Source: a virus. From it: a DNA stretch of 64,000 nucleotides. Below, piece after piece: positions 1 to 10,200 of this stretch. The translations under genes were made by a program, and so were the position numbers. The first letter of the stretch is position 1; the number at the start of each line of letters is the position of its first letter. The stretch lies in the IMG/VR virus record IMGVR_UViG_3300049718_000055, positions 24,633 to 88,632 of that record; one strand, written 5' to 3'. The notes beneath the pieces were generated by a model. That model worked only from the letters and a program-made list of their open reading frames with translations. It ran no database searches and was not told the DNA's origin.

Positions 1-603
1 TTGCTCATTGCCGGTCATCTCCTCGGCGGGTGTGGGCTGATAACCGGCGAGGACAACAACCCAAGAGAATACGCCCTTGAGAGCCTTCGCTTCAGCGCGG
101 GTTGCCGCCATAGATCGAAGCTGGAAGAGCGGTTTAGGAGTCGTCCCAACCTTAACTTTCTGCGATTTGTAGCCGCCCTTTCCATTGCGGAGATTGGCAT
201 CCCAAATCTTTTTCCCGTTATCGTCGAGGACATCCTTCCACTCGTACTTTGCGACCTCTCCCCATTGTTCCTCGTCCGAAAGGCACATCGACTCTGCGCG
301 ACCAACCTCACTCATATTGCGGTCGATCACAACAGCCACAGCCTCCCATCCACGAGCGCCGCCAAACTCCACATAGCGAGTCTCGATTGTTTTGGCCGTG
401 CATCCGTAGAACTTTGCGACTGTTCCCCAATCTTCACGCTCCAGATATTGTTCTCCGCCAAACATGACCGGAGATTTCTTCATGGAGACAACTTTCTTGA
501 GAGCAATGGCAGCTTTCGTTGCCTCAGCGAGAACCTCTTCCGGTTCCCGCCACTGCGTCAAGTACGCGCCCGGTTCATAATGCGTGAGTGCTGTGCTGCT
601 CAT
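1..603 (-). CDS. Conserved phage protein, possible recombination/annealing role (3' end outside window)
   Basis: The frame opens with an ATG at 603 and stays open to the window edge, so at least 201 residues are seen and the C-terminus is missing. Motifs include GGEQYLEREDW near residue 50 and a late FQLRSMAATRAEAKALK stretch. The latter recalls the QLRSMAQTRA signature seen in many phage proteins near recombination genes and looks loosely Rad52/RecT-like. Its start overlaps the stop of the upstream HNH gene (ATGA), suggesting translational coupling. A recombination role is inference. Confidence 0.7.
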   Translation of the reverse strand, partial: MSSTALTHYEPGAYLTQWREPEEVLAEATKAAIALKKVVSMKKSPVMFGGEQYLEREDWGTVAKFYGCTAKTIETRYVEFGGARGWEAVAVVIDRNMSEVGRAESMCLSDEEQWGEVAKYEWKDVLDDNGKKIWDANLRNGKGGYKSQKVKVGTTPKPLFQLRSMAATRAEAKALKGVFSWVVVLAGYQPTPAEEMTGNEQ

Positions 604-1247
604 ACCAAATCCCTCCAATTTTCCCTTCTGTGAATACTACCTATTGTCCCCTTTTCGACACCATAAATCTCGCCTATTTCCCTCTGCGACAAATGTCCCA
701 CACTGCAAAGATCGCGTATGTCTAGCACTTGTTCTTTGGTTAATTTTGCCGCACCGTTCGATTCTCCCCTACAGTCATGAACTCCATAGGAACGACGCCC
801 CTTCCGTGCCATGTCTTCGTTGTTTTCGGCAATCGTTCCGAGCGAGAGGTGCCACGGATTAACGCACGGCGGAGTATCGCACTTGTGCATCAGACACATA
901 TCGTTGATAGTCTCCGTATTTCTCGCAATCTCTTTTCCAAAGAACAAAAGAAACGACACTCGATGCGCTAAAGTAGAACGGTTGTTAAGATTGAACAGTC
1001 CGTATCCAGCCGCATTTCTCTTCGCTGTCCAAATCCAGCATCCAAACCTTTCTGGAGGCATTTTTACCTTGGAGAAGAATCTAACAATCAACCTCTCCGC
1101 CGTCATCGCTTGAGGCCGACCAGCCAGCCTGGAGAGCGTTTCAAAGGATGGGCACACATCAACTAGCCTCTTGCCATTCCACGCCTCTACCCGCTCAGCT
1201 TGACTACGCCATGCCTCATGTATCGACTTCTCGTAGAGGTTCATCAT
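600..1247 (-). CDS. HNH endonuclease with C-terminal helix-turn-helix
   Basis: 215 residues. A CWIW element near residue 70 is followed by HKCDTPPCVNPWHL and the GTIAENNEDMARKGR stretch, the normal HNH_3-type core of phage free-standing nucleases. The last 50 residues (LTKEQVLDIRDL ... LSQREIGEIYGV) form a helix-turn-helix like those that give homing nucleases DNA specificity. The gene starts with ATGATG just after a GGGGAG ribosome site, overlaps the XRE gene by 4 bp and overlaps the downstream gene by 4 bp. Residues 1-47 look unlike a nuclease and could be a fused segment. Expected role is DNA cleavage, either homing or helping packaging. Confidence 0.85.
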   Translation of the reverse strand: MMNLYEKSIHEAWRSQAERVEAWNGKRLVDVCPSFETLSRLAGRPQAMTAERLIVRFFSKVKMPPERFGCWIWTAKRNAAGYGLFNLNNRSTLAHRVSFLLFFGKEIARNTETINDMCLMHKCDTPPCVNPWHLSLGTIAENNEDMARKGRRSYGVHDCRGESNGAAKLTKEQVLDIRDLCSVGHLSQREIGEIYGVEKGTIGSIHRRENWRDLV

Positions 1248-1537
1248 GCTCCCCTCAATTGCCGAACAGCCTCGATTTCGTCTTTTGTGAGGACCGCTTT
1301 ACCGTTAAGCCTTACGAAGTCGTAGGTGCCCAACAGGTCCACCAGTTTCCAAAGCCTCTCGCTTGAGGGCGAAAGAACTCCCTGCTCCCATCGGCTGATC
1401 GTGCTTTTGTTGCAGCCGTGGAAACCCTGCACCAAATCTTCCATAGAAAGCTGCGACTTTATCCTAGCCCGCGTCAAAGCCGCACCATCAATGGTTAGCA
1501 GGTTGTTTGCGCTGTACTGTCGTGTCTTGTTTCCCAT
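1244..1537 (-). CDS. XRE-family (Cro/CI type) transcriptional regulator
   Basis: 97 residues from the ATG at 1537. The helix-turn-helix runs roughly over residues 18-60, with LTRARIKSQLSMEDLVQ then NKSTISRWEQG, the classic recognition-helix pattern of XRE regulators. A TTGACA -35 box (1569-1574) and a weak -10 (1545-1550) sit so close to the ATG that the mRNA should be leaderless. It heads a cascade with the HNH gene and the truncated recombination-type gene, so it may control this block. The target operator is not known. Confidence 0.85.
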   Translation of the reverse strand: MGNKTRQYSANNLLTIDGAALTRARIKSQLSMEDLVQGFHGCNKSTISRWEQGVLSPSSERLWKLVDLLGTYDFVRLNGKAVLTKDEIEAVRQLRGA

Positions 1538-1544
1538 GCACACT

Positions 1545-1574
1545 ATCGTTGCACAGTCGTTTTAAGATTGTCAA
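1545..1574 (-). promoter_or_regulatory. Promoter of the XRE/HNH operon
   Basis: TTGACA (1569-1574), an 18-nt spacer, then AACGAT (1545-1550). The ATG at 1537 follows after 7 nt, so transcription would start at or next to the start codon. The -10 matches the consensus poorly. Confidence 0.55.
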
Positions 1575-1628
1575 CCCCCCTGTTTTTTAGATAATCATTT
1601 TCAGTGGCAAACCGCTGCAAACATGAGA

Positions 1629-1640
1629 GATAATGCCTAC
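1629..1640 (+). promoter_or_regulatory. Leaderless-type promoter: GATAAT-GCCTAC before ATG
   Basis: The -10 hexamer GATAAT (1629-1634) is separated by GCCTAC from the ATG at 1641. The same layout and the same GCSTAC hexamer recur before several other genes in the window. Confidence 0.55.
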
Positions 1641-1889
1641 ATGAAGACGCAAACCGTAAAGAAGCCCAAAGCCGTTACCCTCAAGAAAGTCCAGAAGGCC
1701 CAACCTGTCAAACCGAAGTTGAGCAAGAAAGACCCCGACTACTATGCGAAGATCGGAGCCATCTCCGCGGCGAAACGGAAGCTGTCGAAAGAGTATTTTT
1801 CTTCTATGGCGGCCAAAAGCCACGGCGCCGGCTCTCGTCCAGACGGATACCACGGTGGCCGCAAGCCAAAGTCTACGGATTCCGAATAG
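1641..1889 (+). CDS. Small basic phage protein
   Basis: 82 residues, strongly lysine-rich in the N-terminal half, followed by DPDYYAKIGAISAAKRKLS and a GGRKPKS tail. This resembles the small KGG-type proteins of many phages. The ATG at 1641 is preferred over the in-frame ATG at 1623 because it lies 6 nt after a -10 hexamer. It is on the plus strand and overlaps the 3' end of the Fic gene by 17 bp. Function unknown; DNA or RNA binding is a guess from charge. Confidence 0.6.
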   Translation: MKTQTVKKPKAVTLKKVQKAQPVKPKLSKKDPDYYAKIGAISAAKRKLSKEYFSSMAAKSHGAGSRPDGYHGGRKPKSTDSE

Positions 1890-2331
1890 GCTCTCCAAAT
1901 AAATCGTTTGGCGGAAAGATCGGGTTGAGCAGTGTTCCGTTCTTCCAGTTGAGAAGGATTTTACCTGTGCGCCCGTTGCCGTCTACGAACGGGTGTATCT
2001 CCTCGAATTCCTTGTAGAACTCAAGCGGAGTCATCCCTTCTTCCGCCTCCCAAAGACGCTTCAACCGTGGTTCCACTTCTTCTGGGGGTGGACAGACACG
2101 CCACCCAACCCGAACGCCGCAACTTCTTTGCCCATGAGGATTCTTTCCAGGCTCCACAAATGTTCCAAGTTTAAGCGCGTCGTCAACCGTAAGTTTCTCG
2201 CCGCTGCCAAACCAGTTGAGAGCCCACGCCCAAGCGTCTAGCATCCATCCAACACGTTCTATGCCGTCTTGCATGGTAACATCATGCCCTTGCCGGCTAA
2301 CCTCTTCACGCACGTAGTCGATTACATTCAT
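1873..2331 (-). CDS. Fic-domain protein (AMPylase-type)
   Basis: 152 residues. The Fic active-site motif HPFVDGNGRTGK is intact at about residues 113-124: catalytic His, phosphate-binding DGNGR. Fic proteins usually transfer AMP or another nucleotide group to a target hydroxyl. No clear inhibitory helix ([S/T]xxxE[G/N]) is seen N- or C-terminal, and no small antitoxin partner is adjacent, so the enzyme may be constitutively active or controlled transcriptionally. It is divergent from the HTH gene at 2364 and shares its promoter core. The target could be a host translation or replication factor; that is inference. Confidence 0.8.
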   Translation of the reverse strand: MNVIDYVREEVSRQGHDVTMQDGIERVGWMLDAWAWALNWFGSGEKLTVDDALKLGTFVEPGKNPHGQRSCGVRVGWRVCPPPEEVEPRLKRLWEAEEGMTPLEFYKEFEEIHPFVDGNGRTGKILLNWKNGTLLNPIFPPNDLFGEPIRNP

Positions 2332-2348
2332 ATCCTATCCTTGTAGGC

Positions 2349-2356
2349 AGTATACT
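2349..2356. promoter_or_regulatory. Back-to-back promoters with overlapping -10 boxes (AGTATACT)
   Basis: The palindrome AGTATACT gives a TATACT on each strand: 2351-2356 for the plus gene starting at 2364 (7-nt gap, leaderless type) and 2349-2354 for the minus Fic gene starting at 2331 (short leader containing AAGGATAGG). The two polymerases cannot occupy both at once. Confidence 0.6.
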
Positions 2357-2363
2357 TCAGATT

Positions 2364-2999
2364 ATGAATTCTCTACCTCAACGCTGGCTCTCCATCCACG
2401 GAATATGCACTGTTCTCGGATTGACTCCAAACCAAGTTCAACACTTGGCTCGAAAGAAATACCTCGTCCGAATCGGAGATCAGGCTAGACACTACCGCTA
2501 CCTCGATCCCACCCCCGAGTACGCCGAACGCCTGCGGCTTGCGGCCGTCATGCTCTCCAAAAACAATGAGGTCAACATCGACCTGCCCTTGACGTTCCTG
2601 CTCACCATTAGGGAAGTTGCGGAGATCATGGGGTGGGGATTGAGTCATGCAAGATCGTATTTAGCTGAGAACAAAATCCCGTGCTATAAAAGCAAGAACA
2701 AGGCTTGCCTATTTTCTGTCTCGACCGTGCGCGACCTTATATTCGCCCGTCAAGGCCGGCATCTCGCCAAACAAAAAGCCCCCTTTTTACTGCCTGAGAT
2801 TATCGCCTTTCAACGCAAGTTCCAAGCCGCAGAGGAATCCATCGTTCCCACCGATGCAGCCTTTTCCGAAGACGCGGCTTTGCAGAAAAAGATTGTCTGG
2901 ATGATGAAGCAGCCGAGTCGAGACGTTCTATTGGCCGATTTTATTTCGAAGATGGAGTTGGCGAAGCAGGTTGCGACTGCAATTCGTAAACCTGAGTGA
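2364..2999 (+). CDS. DNA-binding protein with two winged-helix/excisionase-like domains
   Basis: 211 residues. Two MerR/excisionase-like helix-turn-helix units can be read: residues 8-50 (SIHGICTVLGLTPNQVQHLAR) and 78-120 (LTIREVAEIMGWGLSHARSYL). The rest is helical and charged. It faces away from the Fic gene and shares a -10 palindrome with it, so it is a good candidate to regulate that gene. The 3' end overlaps the convergent gene at 2941-3216 by 59 bp. It is one of few plus-strand genes. Confidence 0.7.
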   Translation: MNSLPQRWLSIHGICTVLGLTPNQVQHLARKKYLVRIGDQARHYRYLDPTPEYAERLRLAAVMLSKNNEVNIDLPLTFLLTIREVAEIMGWGLSHARSYLAENKIPCYKSKNKACLFSVSTVRDLIFARQGRHLAKQKAPFLLPEIIAFQRKFQAAEESIVPTDAAFSEDAALQKKIVWMMKQPSRDVLLADFISKMELAKQVATAIRKPE

Positions 3000-3216
3000 G
3001 TAGTTCGCGCCTCTTGCCAGTGTGATCTAAAAAGTTATTCACGGCGCAGCAGACAGCACCTATCGAATTATCGCTCCGTGGGAGTCCGATTTCGTCTGGA
3101 TAAATCTCAGTGAGTGCGATGTCGAATTCGTCTTCATCGACGTGGCAGCTTCCGCAGCATGAGACCTGATCCTTTGTGATTCCAGCGTCCCACAGAGATT
3201 TGCACGTGATGTACAT
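2941..3216 (-). CDS. Hypothetical protein with CCGSCH motif
   Basis: 91 residues from the ATG at 3216, chosen because AAAAGGAGG lies 6 nt upstream and the start overlaps the previous stop (TAATG). A CCGSCH motif near residue 20 and an AVCC later could bind metal. No family recognised. It belongs to the small cascade 4187 to 2941. Confidence 0.6.
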   Translation of the reverse strand: MYITCKSLWDAGITKDQVSCCGSCHVDEDEFDIALTEIYPDEIGLPRSDNSIGAVCCAVNNFLDHTGKRRELLTQVYELQSQPASPTPSSK

Positions 3217-3518
3217 TACGCCTCCTTTTTTGGAAACGGTTGCCCGCGATGAATCGGACACACGTCAATAGTATCACCAAGCCGCTTCAATCCTGATCCC
3301 GCATCGGTTTCCTGAGCGCCTAGAGGGTGAGCGCAACTCCTGCACATTGCGGCATCGCACGTCTTGCCATTGCCCACAGGAAAGTCGCAGAGTTTGCCTT
3401 CATTCTCACGGTAGTTGTAGTTGCAGAATTTGCACTTCATCAACCGTCCGGGTGAGGCTCCTCTGCGGTTGACGTGGACTACGACTCCATCAGCAGTCTT
3501 GTACCATTCGCAAGGCAT
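3216..3518 (-). CDS. Phage zinc-ribbon protein (MPCEWY family)
   Basis: 100 residues. Starts MPCEWY and has CKFC, CDFPVGNGKTCDAAMCRSC and a final CPIHR, the cysteine/histidine layout of a conserved small phage protein. Likely binds two zinc ions; molecular role unknown. Stop and next start overlap as TAATG. Confidence 0.75.
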   Translation of the reverse strand: MPCEWYKTADGVVVHVNRRGASPGRLMKCKFCNYNYRENEGKLCDFPVGNGKTCDAAMCRSCAHPLGAQETDAGSGLKRLGDTIDVCPIHRGQPFPKKEA

Positions 3519-3520
3519 CG

Positions 3521-3715
3521 CTACTCAGCTACTTTCATGACTATCACGTTGGGACCGTTTGGCTCTCTAGTGGTTGGCTCTTCCACAACACGCCTAATAG
3601 AATCGCACAACTTAATCGCATCGCCGTCAGTGAGGGCACAGGCAAAGCCGTTGAGGATAGTTCCAAACCTGATTAGGACGGGACCGGCGATGCTTCTCTC
3701 TACCCTTATGTCCAT
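3521..3715 (-). CDS. Hypothetical small protein
   Basis: 64 residues, beta-rich, ending NVIVMKVAE. No family recognised. The ATG at 3715 lies 6 nt after TAAACT, with GCGTAC between, so the mRNA is probably leaderless. Confidence 0.6.
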   Translation of the reverse strand: MDIRVERSIAGPVLIRFGTILNGFACALTDGDAIKLCDSIRRVVEEPTTREPNGPNVIVMKVAE

Positions 3716-3727
3716 GTACGCAGTTTA
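3716..3727 (-). promoter_or_regulatory. Leaderless-type promoter: TAAACT-GCGTAC before ATG
   Basis: -10 TAAACT (3722-3727), GCGTAC, then ATG at 3715. It sits inside the spacer and gene end of the preceding gene, so it would add internal transcription. Confidence 0.5.
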
Positions 3728-3729
3728 CC

Positions 3730-3921
3730 TCAGCGCGACGTTTTGCGGGTCTTCACCTTGCGCTTCGACTTCTTGACAACACCGTTTGCAGCCCTCACCG
3801 CGGCAGCGTCAGATCCGGTACGCTTCAGCACTGAGTTCGCTACATGACTCCACATCCGACGCTTCTTCGGAGTGTTCGCCTTTCGGTCGTGTTTCTTCGC
3901 TTCACGCGATGTCCACGGCAT
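3730..3921 (-). CDS. Small basic phage protein (MPWTSREAKKH family)
   Basis: 63 residues starting MPWTSREAKKHDRKA and containing MWSHVANSVLKRTGSDAAAVRAAN, a very common small protein of phages and plasmids with an Arg/Lys-rich tail. A GAGGT ribosome site precedes the ATG. Function unknown. Confidence 0.8.
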   Translation of the reverse strand: MPWTSREAKKHDRKANTPKKRRMWSHVANSVLKRTGSDAAAVRAANGVVKKSKRKVKTRKTSR

Positions 3922-3968
3922 TGCGGTTTACCTCCTACTTAGGTGGTGGCTTGATGCCGAATACATCC

Positions 3969-4187
3969 TCAAATGGTGGGAACTGCCTCAATGTTGATTT
4001 GATACCAGCGTCCAACTTCCAGTTTCTCGAAGGTTTCTTCGTCACATTCCATCGTGCATTTTTGACTATATTTCATTGAATTACCAGTACCAAATTCAAT
4101 CTTTCGATTAATCCTCTTGTCCTGTCCATACACTTCATCCTCTTTCGTCTTTCGGATTAGATGATACGCCATATCTTTTTCCTCCAT
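3969..4187 (-). CDS. Hypothetical small protein
   Basis: 72 residues from ATG 4187. Charged N-terminus, then KIEFGTGNSMKYSQKC and FEKLEVGRWYQINI. The TATACT box 6 nt before ATG 4187 supports a leaderless start, but the first codons ATGGAGGAA themselves form a ribosome site for a second ATG (MAYHL) at 4172, so two starts are possible. No family recognised. Confidence 0.6.
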   Translation of the reverse strand: MEEKDMAYHLIRKTKEDEVYGQDKRINRKIEFGTGNSMKYSQKCTMECDEETFEKLEVGRWYQINIEAVPTI

Positions 4188-4199
4188 GTACGCAGTATA
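4188..4199 (-). promoter_or_regulatory. Leaderless-type promoter: TATACT-GCGTAC before ATG
   Basis: Perfect TATACT (4194-4199) followed by GCGTAC and ATG 4187, directly after the end of the giant gene. Confidence 0.6.
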
Positions 4200-4205
4200 G
4201 CGCAA

Positions 4206-7200
4206 CTACTTCGGGGGTGGTTGGATCTTCTTCGTGCCGGACCATTCGTTTACCTTCGGGATCGTCCCAAGAGGCCATGCAATCCGCTTCGCCTCTTTTG
4301 CTGATTCCTTTTCCAGATTCTTCCCGAACTTCTTTACCGTGGGGTTCTTCAATTTGCTGGTGTCATCTGCGGCTTTGGGAACAGTCGAACCGGCCATGAA
4401 AATATCCTTGTAGATGCTTCCCACCAAACGATCCAATTCGTCGGTTGCCATGTACCCCATCATCTTATACAGCTTCTTCTCTTCTCCCTCTGCGGCCATC
4501 ATGCCAATATCTGTCCACATCTTCATTCTGTCGTTCGCCATGCCGATGAAGAGGCTATCCAGACAGATTTTAAGGGCTCCGGACCATGGATGCTTCTCTA
4601 AGTCCCTGTAATCTTCCAGTAAATTATCCCAACTGTCCCTCGTGTGAGATTGTCCCGTTGCTCCCTCAAATGCTTTCTGAGCCCCGTGCTTCACTCCCGC
4701 CTTCAGATTCATTAAGGCAAATCCAGCGGCCGGATAAAGCAAGAAAAACGGCAACAGTGGTCTGAAGTTGCGATGATGGAATACCTCATCAAAATACCAT
4801 TCCTTGATCCCCGAATAACTCTTGATCTGGAATGACTGAAGGTTGTAAGCTGCGTGTGCTACGGCATGGAGATTCTTTTCCGCATCTCCAAGACCTTCAG
4901 ACATACTCAGTTTTGCCATTCTCGGCATCTGTTCCGGCTGCTCTGTGAATGCAACTTTGTTGGCAAACACCCTTTCGGCCTTCCACTTCGATTCTTCGTC
5001 CCAGCGGTTGTTTGCCACGGCCTTATTGATCTCGTCGTCGCTCAATAGCATACGATCTTTCAATAAACGCCTTGAAGTCTCTGCCCGCTTTCCCCCAGCT
5101 TTCAAATCGCTGAGAACGTCAAGGTCCATCCATGCCCAAGCAATCTCTCCAACGGTAGCCCGCTGCCAGTTGTAAACATCGCTAAATCCTGTTGCTTTTA
5201 GCATTTCCTTGGCTACACCAAAGTTCTTTCCTTCAATCAGCGCAGGATTCATTCTCGGCGTTACAACCCCGACATAAAACTTTTCACGCATTCTCTCCTT
5301 CGGATGACGAAACATCCTATAATTTCCGACAAACCACGGCTTGAGACCGAGTTGTCCGGCATGAACATTGTGGAATGCAACCGAGATCGGAGACAGGCTC
5401 ATCTTCGTGATGACCTCGAAAGGCTGCATGAACCGATACATTCTTCCAACCCTTGTGTTCCAGTCTTGATACTCAAAATACAGCTTCAAGTTTTCTGTCA
5501 AATCTTTTCTCAATGCAGAACTAGGAACGTCGGCAATCAAACTGCCAACCTTGCCCATGTCGTGACCGAGCGTGGACTCTAACGCTACTGCGCTTCCAAG
5601 CTGGTCGAAATACTTATTCAATGCCCAAATATCTTTCTTATAGAACGGATGATTAACCGTCCTTTTCGTGGTTACATTCGGGTTTCTAGGACGCTTCAAG
5701 CGGCGCTCACGGTCTCTGCTTAACTCCCCAAGCCAACGATGCGCATCTCCCGTTCCTACTTTCAATCTCTGTCTCTCCTTTTCGAGATAGCGCAACTTTG
5801 CTACATCGTCGAGAGTTTTATCGTCGCAAACTTCCGAAAGAGTCCTTATCTCTCCTGTCTCCGAGTCCGTCAATTCCATGTCCCAGTCTGTTTCATGGGG
5901 CATATAATGCGGGTTGTTTGGAACATCATATATGCTGCCGTCTTCCCGATGTACACCTTCTTTAGTTGCCAACTCGTTCGCTTCATCCATCAACAGACGC
6001 AATTCCTCTGCGGCTTTGTTGATACGAGGATCGTTCGATGCTACACGCCCCTCTTTAACATCCCACACTTCGCGTACATCGTCATGACCCGGCCTACGCA
6101 GCCACTCCTTAACCTTCCCTTCCACTGGACCGTCTGAATTCCATTCCAATTTGTTCTCTTTGAAAATATCAATCAAACGCATCTGGAAGTTTCCAGAGAT
6201 TCCCATTTGTTTCTGCTGATAGTCGTCAAGTTTGTCAAAAACCGCTCCGGTCTTTTCTAAGTACCCGCTCTTTCTCGATACGCCCAAAGCCCTCATCCTG
6301 AAGTTCATGCCAAGAGTACGCTTCTGATAGTTTGCATATTCCTTGTCAAACCAGCGCCTCACCTTGTCTTGCATACCGATTTTTCTAGCCGCATTGATAG
6401 CAGGAATCCTGATCTTTTCTTTGATTCTCTGACCGAAAGTAGGCTCTTCCGACTCTCCAAGCCTGCGCTCTTCAAGGCCGCTCGTGTCTCTGCCAAGCAT
6501 CTTCTTTGCATGATAGAGAGGGCCAGACCACTCGCCCGTTTCGGGATCATAGGTAAAACCGTGACTCTGAAGTTCGCCCTTCATTGCGTAGCTTCCAGCT
6601 TCGGCAGGGTCAATGCCCTCTGGGGTTATACCGGCCACTTCTGAGGCGTGTGCAGCCCCAAGAGCGATGGTTTCCTTTGGGATGTCTGGATTCTTCGCCG
6701 CGGACTCGGCTATGTCGTTGATTGCCTTTTCCGCTTTCACGTTCGTCGGAGGCGGAGTAAAGGCTCTTTCCTTGTCCTGGTACATATTGGTCCAGTCCGC
6801 CCCCTCCTGAGCCCCAGTCCTCAAGCCCTTGTTCATTGCCTCCGATGCCGGCGGAATCTGGATTGCATCCCAACTGTCGATTCCTACCACTCTGCCGGCG
6901 TGACGCACTCCAAAGTCTGCGGCCTTGACCTCGATTTCGTTGCCGTTCGCAAAATTCAATGTGTCCTGCTCGGCCCGCGTCCTCTCCACGTCGCTGTAGT
7001 TCTCCATTGCCGTAGCAAGAGAGTCCTTTATGCCATGCACGGCCGCACGAATAGACCGCATCCTCGGAGCCACAAGTTCCTTCATAATCCTGACCTGCGG
7101 CGCCGCGTCGGTCCCAAGGAAAACTACATGGACATCGGACTTGGTTCCGTCTCTCCACGGCCTGCCAAGGGTCTGCTCTAACAGCACTCCAGAGTAAGGC

Positions 7201-10200
7201 GGTCCCAACACATACATCAATCTCGGCTTGTCACCTTTCGTGTCGTTCCAGTCGCTTCCGATACCTCCAGCCGGGATGCTCAGGTAGGCCATCGGAAGTT
7301 TCCCGTCTTGGAAGTCTTTTCGCACCTTTTCACGCCCGGTATCCGACTGGTTGACGCCGCTGTAGTTTCCAATCTTATCCCCGAATTCTGCCTGCAACGC
7401 ATCGAAGACGTTCGGAAGTCTTGGAAGCAATCGGCTAAACTGGCCGTTCATGGCGTCATCCATCTGCTGAAATGCAGTTGGTTCACCGCTTCTCTCTTTC
7501 CTGAACAAGTCCTCATCTGTGGTCGGAGACGCGATGATTATGCTGTACCCCTTCTCTATGTCCCTCTTTGCCATTTCAATGACATTAGGAATCATTTCGC
7601 GCTCAAGAAACGCCTTCGTGAACTGCGCTTCGTATGCGGAAATACTTTTTGGAGATAGCCCCTCGGTAAGTTTTGTACGTGTCCGCGCTCTTTCCATCAG
7701 ACCGGAAATCGTGTCAAGGCCGCGCTTCATGGCGCTTGTCATCGGCACAAATCCAAAGTGGACATTGAACCCCTCGTAGGAGAGAGTCTGCGATACCATC
7801 TGGCCGCGTTGGATCAACTGCTGGCGCAACTTTGCCATCTTTACAGGATCGAGTTCGGCTACCAGCGTCTTGTCTTTGTAGTAAGTCTTGAAATTGCTCT
7901 TCAGGAATTCCTCGTATCCGCCCTTCTTCCAGAGTCCTAACTTCTCAAGGTATCCAACCTCCAGCGGAGTGTGGAATGGAGTTGCGCTCATGTACACGCC
8001 CTTCTTGGCGTTTTGCATGATCGCCATGAGCATTTGACCTTGGCTCATGCCCTTCTTATTCTCTGCTTTCTTGAACCAGTTCCTTGCCTCTCCTGCCTCA
8101 TCCGCAATCACCATATCCCACTTGATGTTCTGGTACACGGGGTTTCTTAGAGCCGTCTGATAGCTCACTCCATACGTTCCGTTCTCGATTCCAAATTTTG
8201 GAGTATCGAGACTGAGGTCAACGCCAAATGCTTTTGCCGGTTCATCTGCGGTTTTCTCCAATAATGGACGGTTGCGGGTTATGTATAGGGTCAACGGCTT
8301 ATCGCCGGCCTCTCGGTCTCGTCCAAACTCGCTGATAATCCCCATCGCTGTCCAGGTCTTGCCCGTTCCTGTTCCGCTGGCAACCAACGCTCCGTCGCCG
8401 CGCTGCAATGCCGACATAACGATCTGTACCGTAGGTGCCTGACCGGGATGCTTGTCTTCGTCGAGAATCCTTGCCGTCCGCTCAGTAATAGCCCAGATCG
8501 GAAGAGGAGACTCTGTAGACATCCCCGCTTTGCCAGTCCGCTTCTTCCACGATTCTTCCGTTTCAGGGGCATCGTCCGCCGTCTTGCCGACAACCGGATC
8601 GTTCGTCTCCCTCAACGGAAGCATTCTGATCGGCTCAACGCGGTCTACACCGAATCCTCGTATGGCGGGACTTCCTCCGGCTCCGTCATGTCGTGGCATC
8701 CCCAACTCGGTTTTGCCAGAAACTCTGTCAACTGTTGGAGGTCTTTGAATTCCAGCAGCCTCATGAGTTCCTTCTCGTACTCGGTTGGCTCTCTCATTTT
8801 TTCTTTCCTCCATCACCTTATGCGCTAACTCAGGATCGGTCTTCGGAGCACGTTCTTCCGTTCCGTATTCCGCTGCGATTTTGTTTTCAAGGTCGTCAAT
8901 CTGCATCTGCAAAAACTGCTTGTCGAGAATCTTGTGGCGCGGCAATGCGGAAAGTTCTCTCTTCAATTGGTTTCGACGTGCTCCCATCTCTCCGCGAGTT
9001 TCAGGCTGTGATTCTTGGAACATGACGGTCGGCGGAACATTCCCTTTAGTGTTGAACTTTACACCCCAATTGCCATCGTCCATCTCTATCAACTGCGCTG
9101 CATCAGCCTGAATTCCCGACGATCCATACCTCGTCTCTCGGCCTATAGGAGTGAAAGCCATAACAGCCTTCGCGTAATCGTCAAACGCAAAAACTACGGT
9201 TTTACCTGGGATGTTCTTTACATCCTTCGCGCCTTCGTGAGTACGGGCCTCAATCACCCCTTTCACATCACGGCGGACAAAGATTGCCCCTGTATCTTTT
9301 CTTGCTTGCTCAATCGGATCTACAACATCCGAAGGATTCTTTATCCTCTTCTTGGCTTTTTCAGCCGCTTCGGTTTCGGTCAGAAACTCATCTGCCGGGT
9401 CCATGCCCGTAACATGGTAGATGCGGTCTAGTGTCTCCTTGGCATCGTCCGTCACTCTAAACGGACGAAGCGGGTCTTCACGCCACTTCTTGTAGACCTG
9501 CTGGAATATCTCCTTCAACTTCGCAAGAATCTTCCCGGTCTCAGCAGAGAACAACTTTGGATTCTCGTCGCGGTTATATTTCTCAATACCCCCAATAGCT
9601 CTTTCGCTGAATTCTTCAAGAACTTTCCCAACTAAATCTGCCCTGCTTTTTCCATCCCAAAGCGCCTTCGTCGGTCCCGTGATCGTATTCAAGGCGCGAA
9701 GGTCTTCATCGCTCAAAAAAGGCAAGAATGCGTGCCATAGTTCATGCGTGACAGTCGTCTTGTCAGCCTTCTCGTGGAGATACACACGCGATGTTTTACC
9801 GATTTCGTCCCACTCGGTTCGTCCCCTGCCTCTCTCGAAGTATTTGTCGCGCTCTATGCTGCTGAGAATCTTTTTCCTCTCAAGAACCCACTTCAGAGCG
9901 TCTTTGCGTTCAACCCCCTCCGGTTTCTCAAACTCCCAAATTGCCTCTGAAACCAGATGGAAGTTCTTCATGTGCCATTTTGCGTTTTCCTTCGTTGATT
10001 CATCAGCGTAGACAAACGTCTTCAATCCTTCGTAATCAACATAGCCCTGCTCGCGCACTTGATTGAGCAACACATCCTTGGCAACTTCTTTTTCGCTACG
10101 AGTCTTCGGCGGCGGCTTGATTCCCTTTTCCGTTTCGGCCTTCGGTTCGGCTGGTGGCTCGATTCCAATTTTTGGAATCTCTTCTGCTTTTACCTCTGGC

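Noticed and set aside
1-633. 210-residue plus-strand open frame at the left edge
   Set aside because: It is the shadow of the minus-strand gene ending at 1, which has sensible composition, a coupled start and conserved-looking motifs.
8189-10177. Palindrome-like TTCCAAATTTTGGAG (8189) and TTCCAATTTTTGGAA (10163), and TTCCAATGTTTGGAG at 51163
   Set aside because: They lie inside coding sequence of the giant and portal genes and have mismatches; they may be chance and were not counted as sites.
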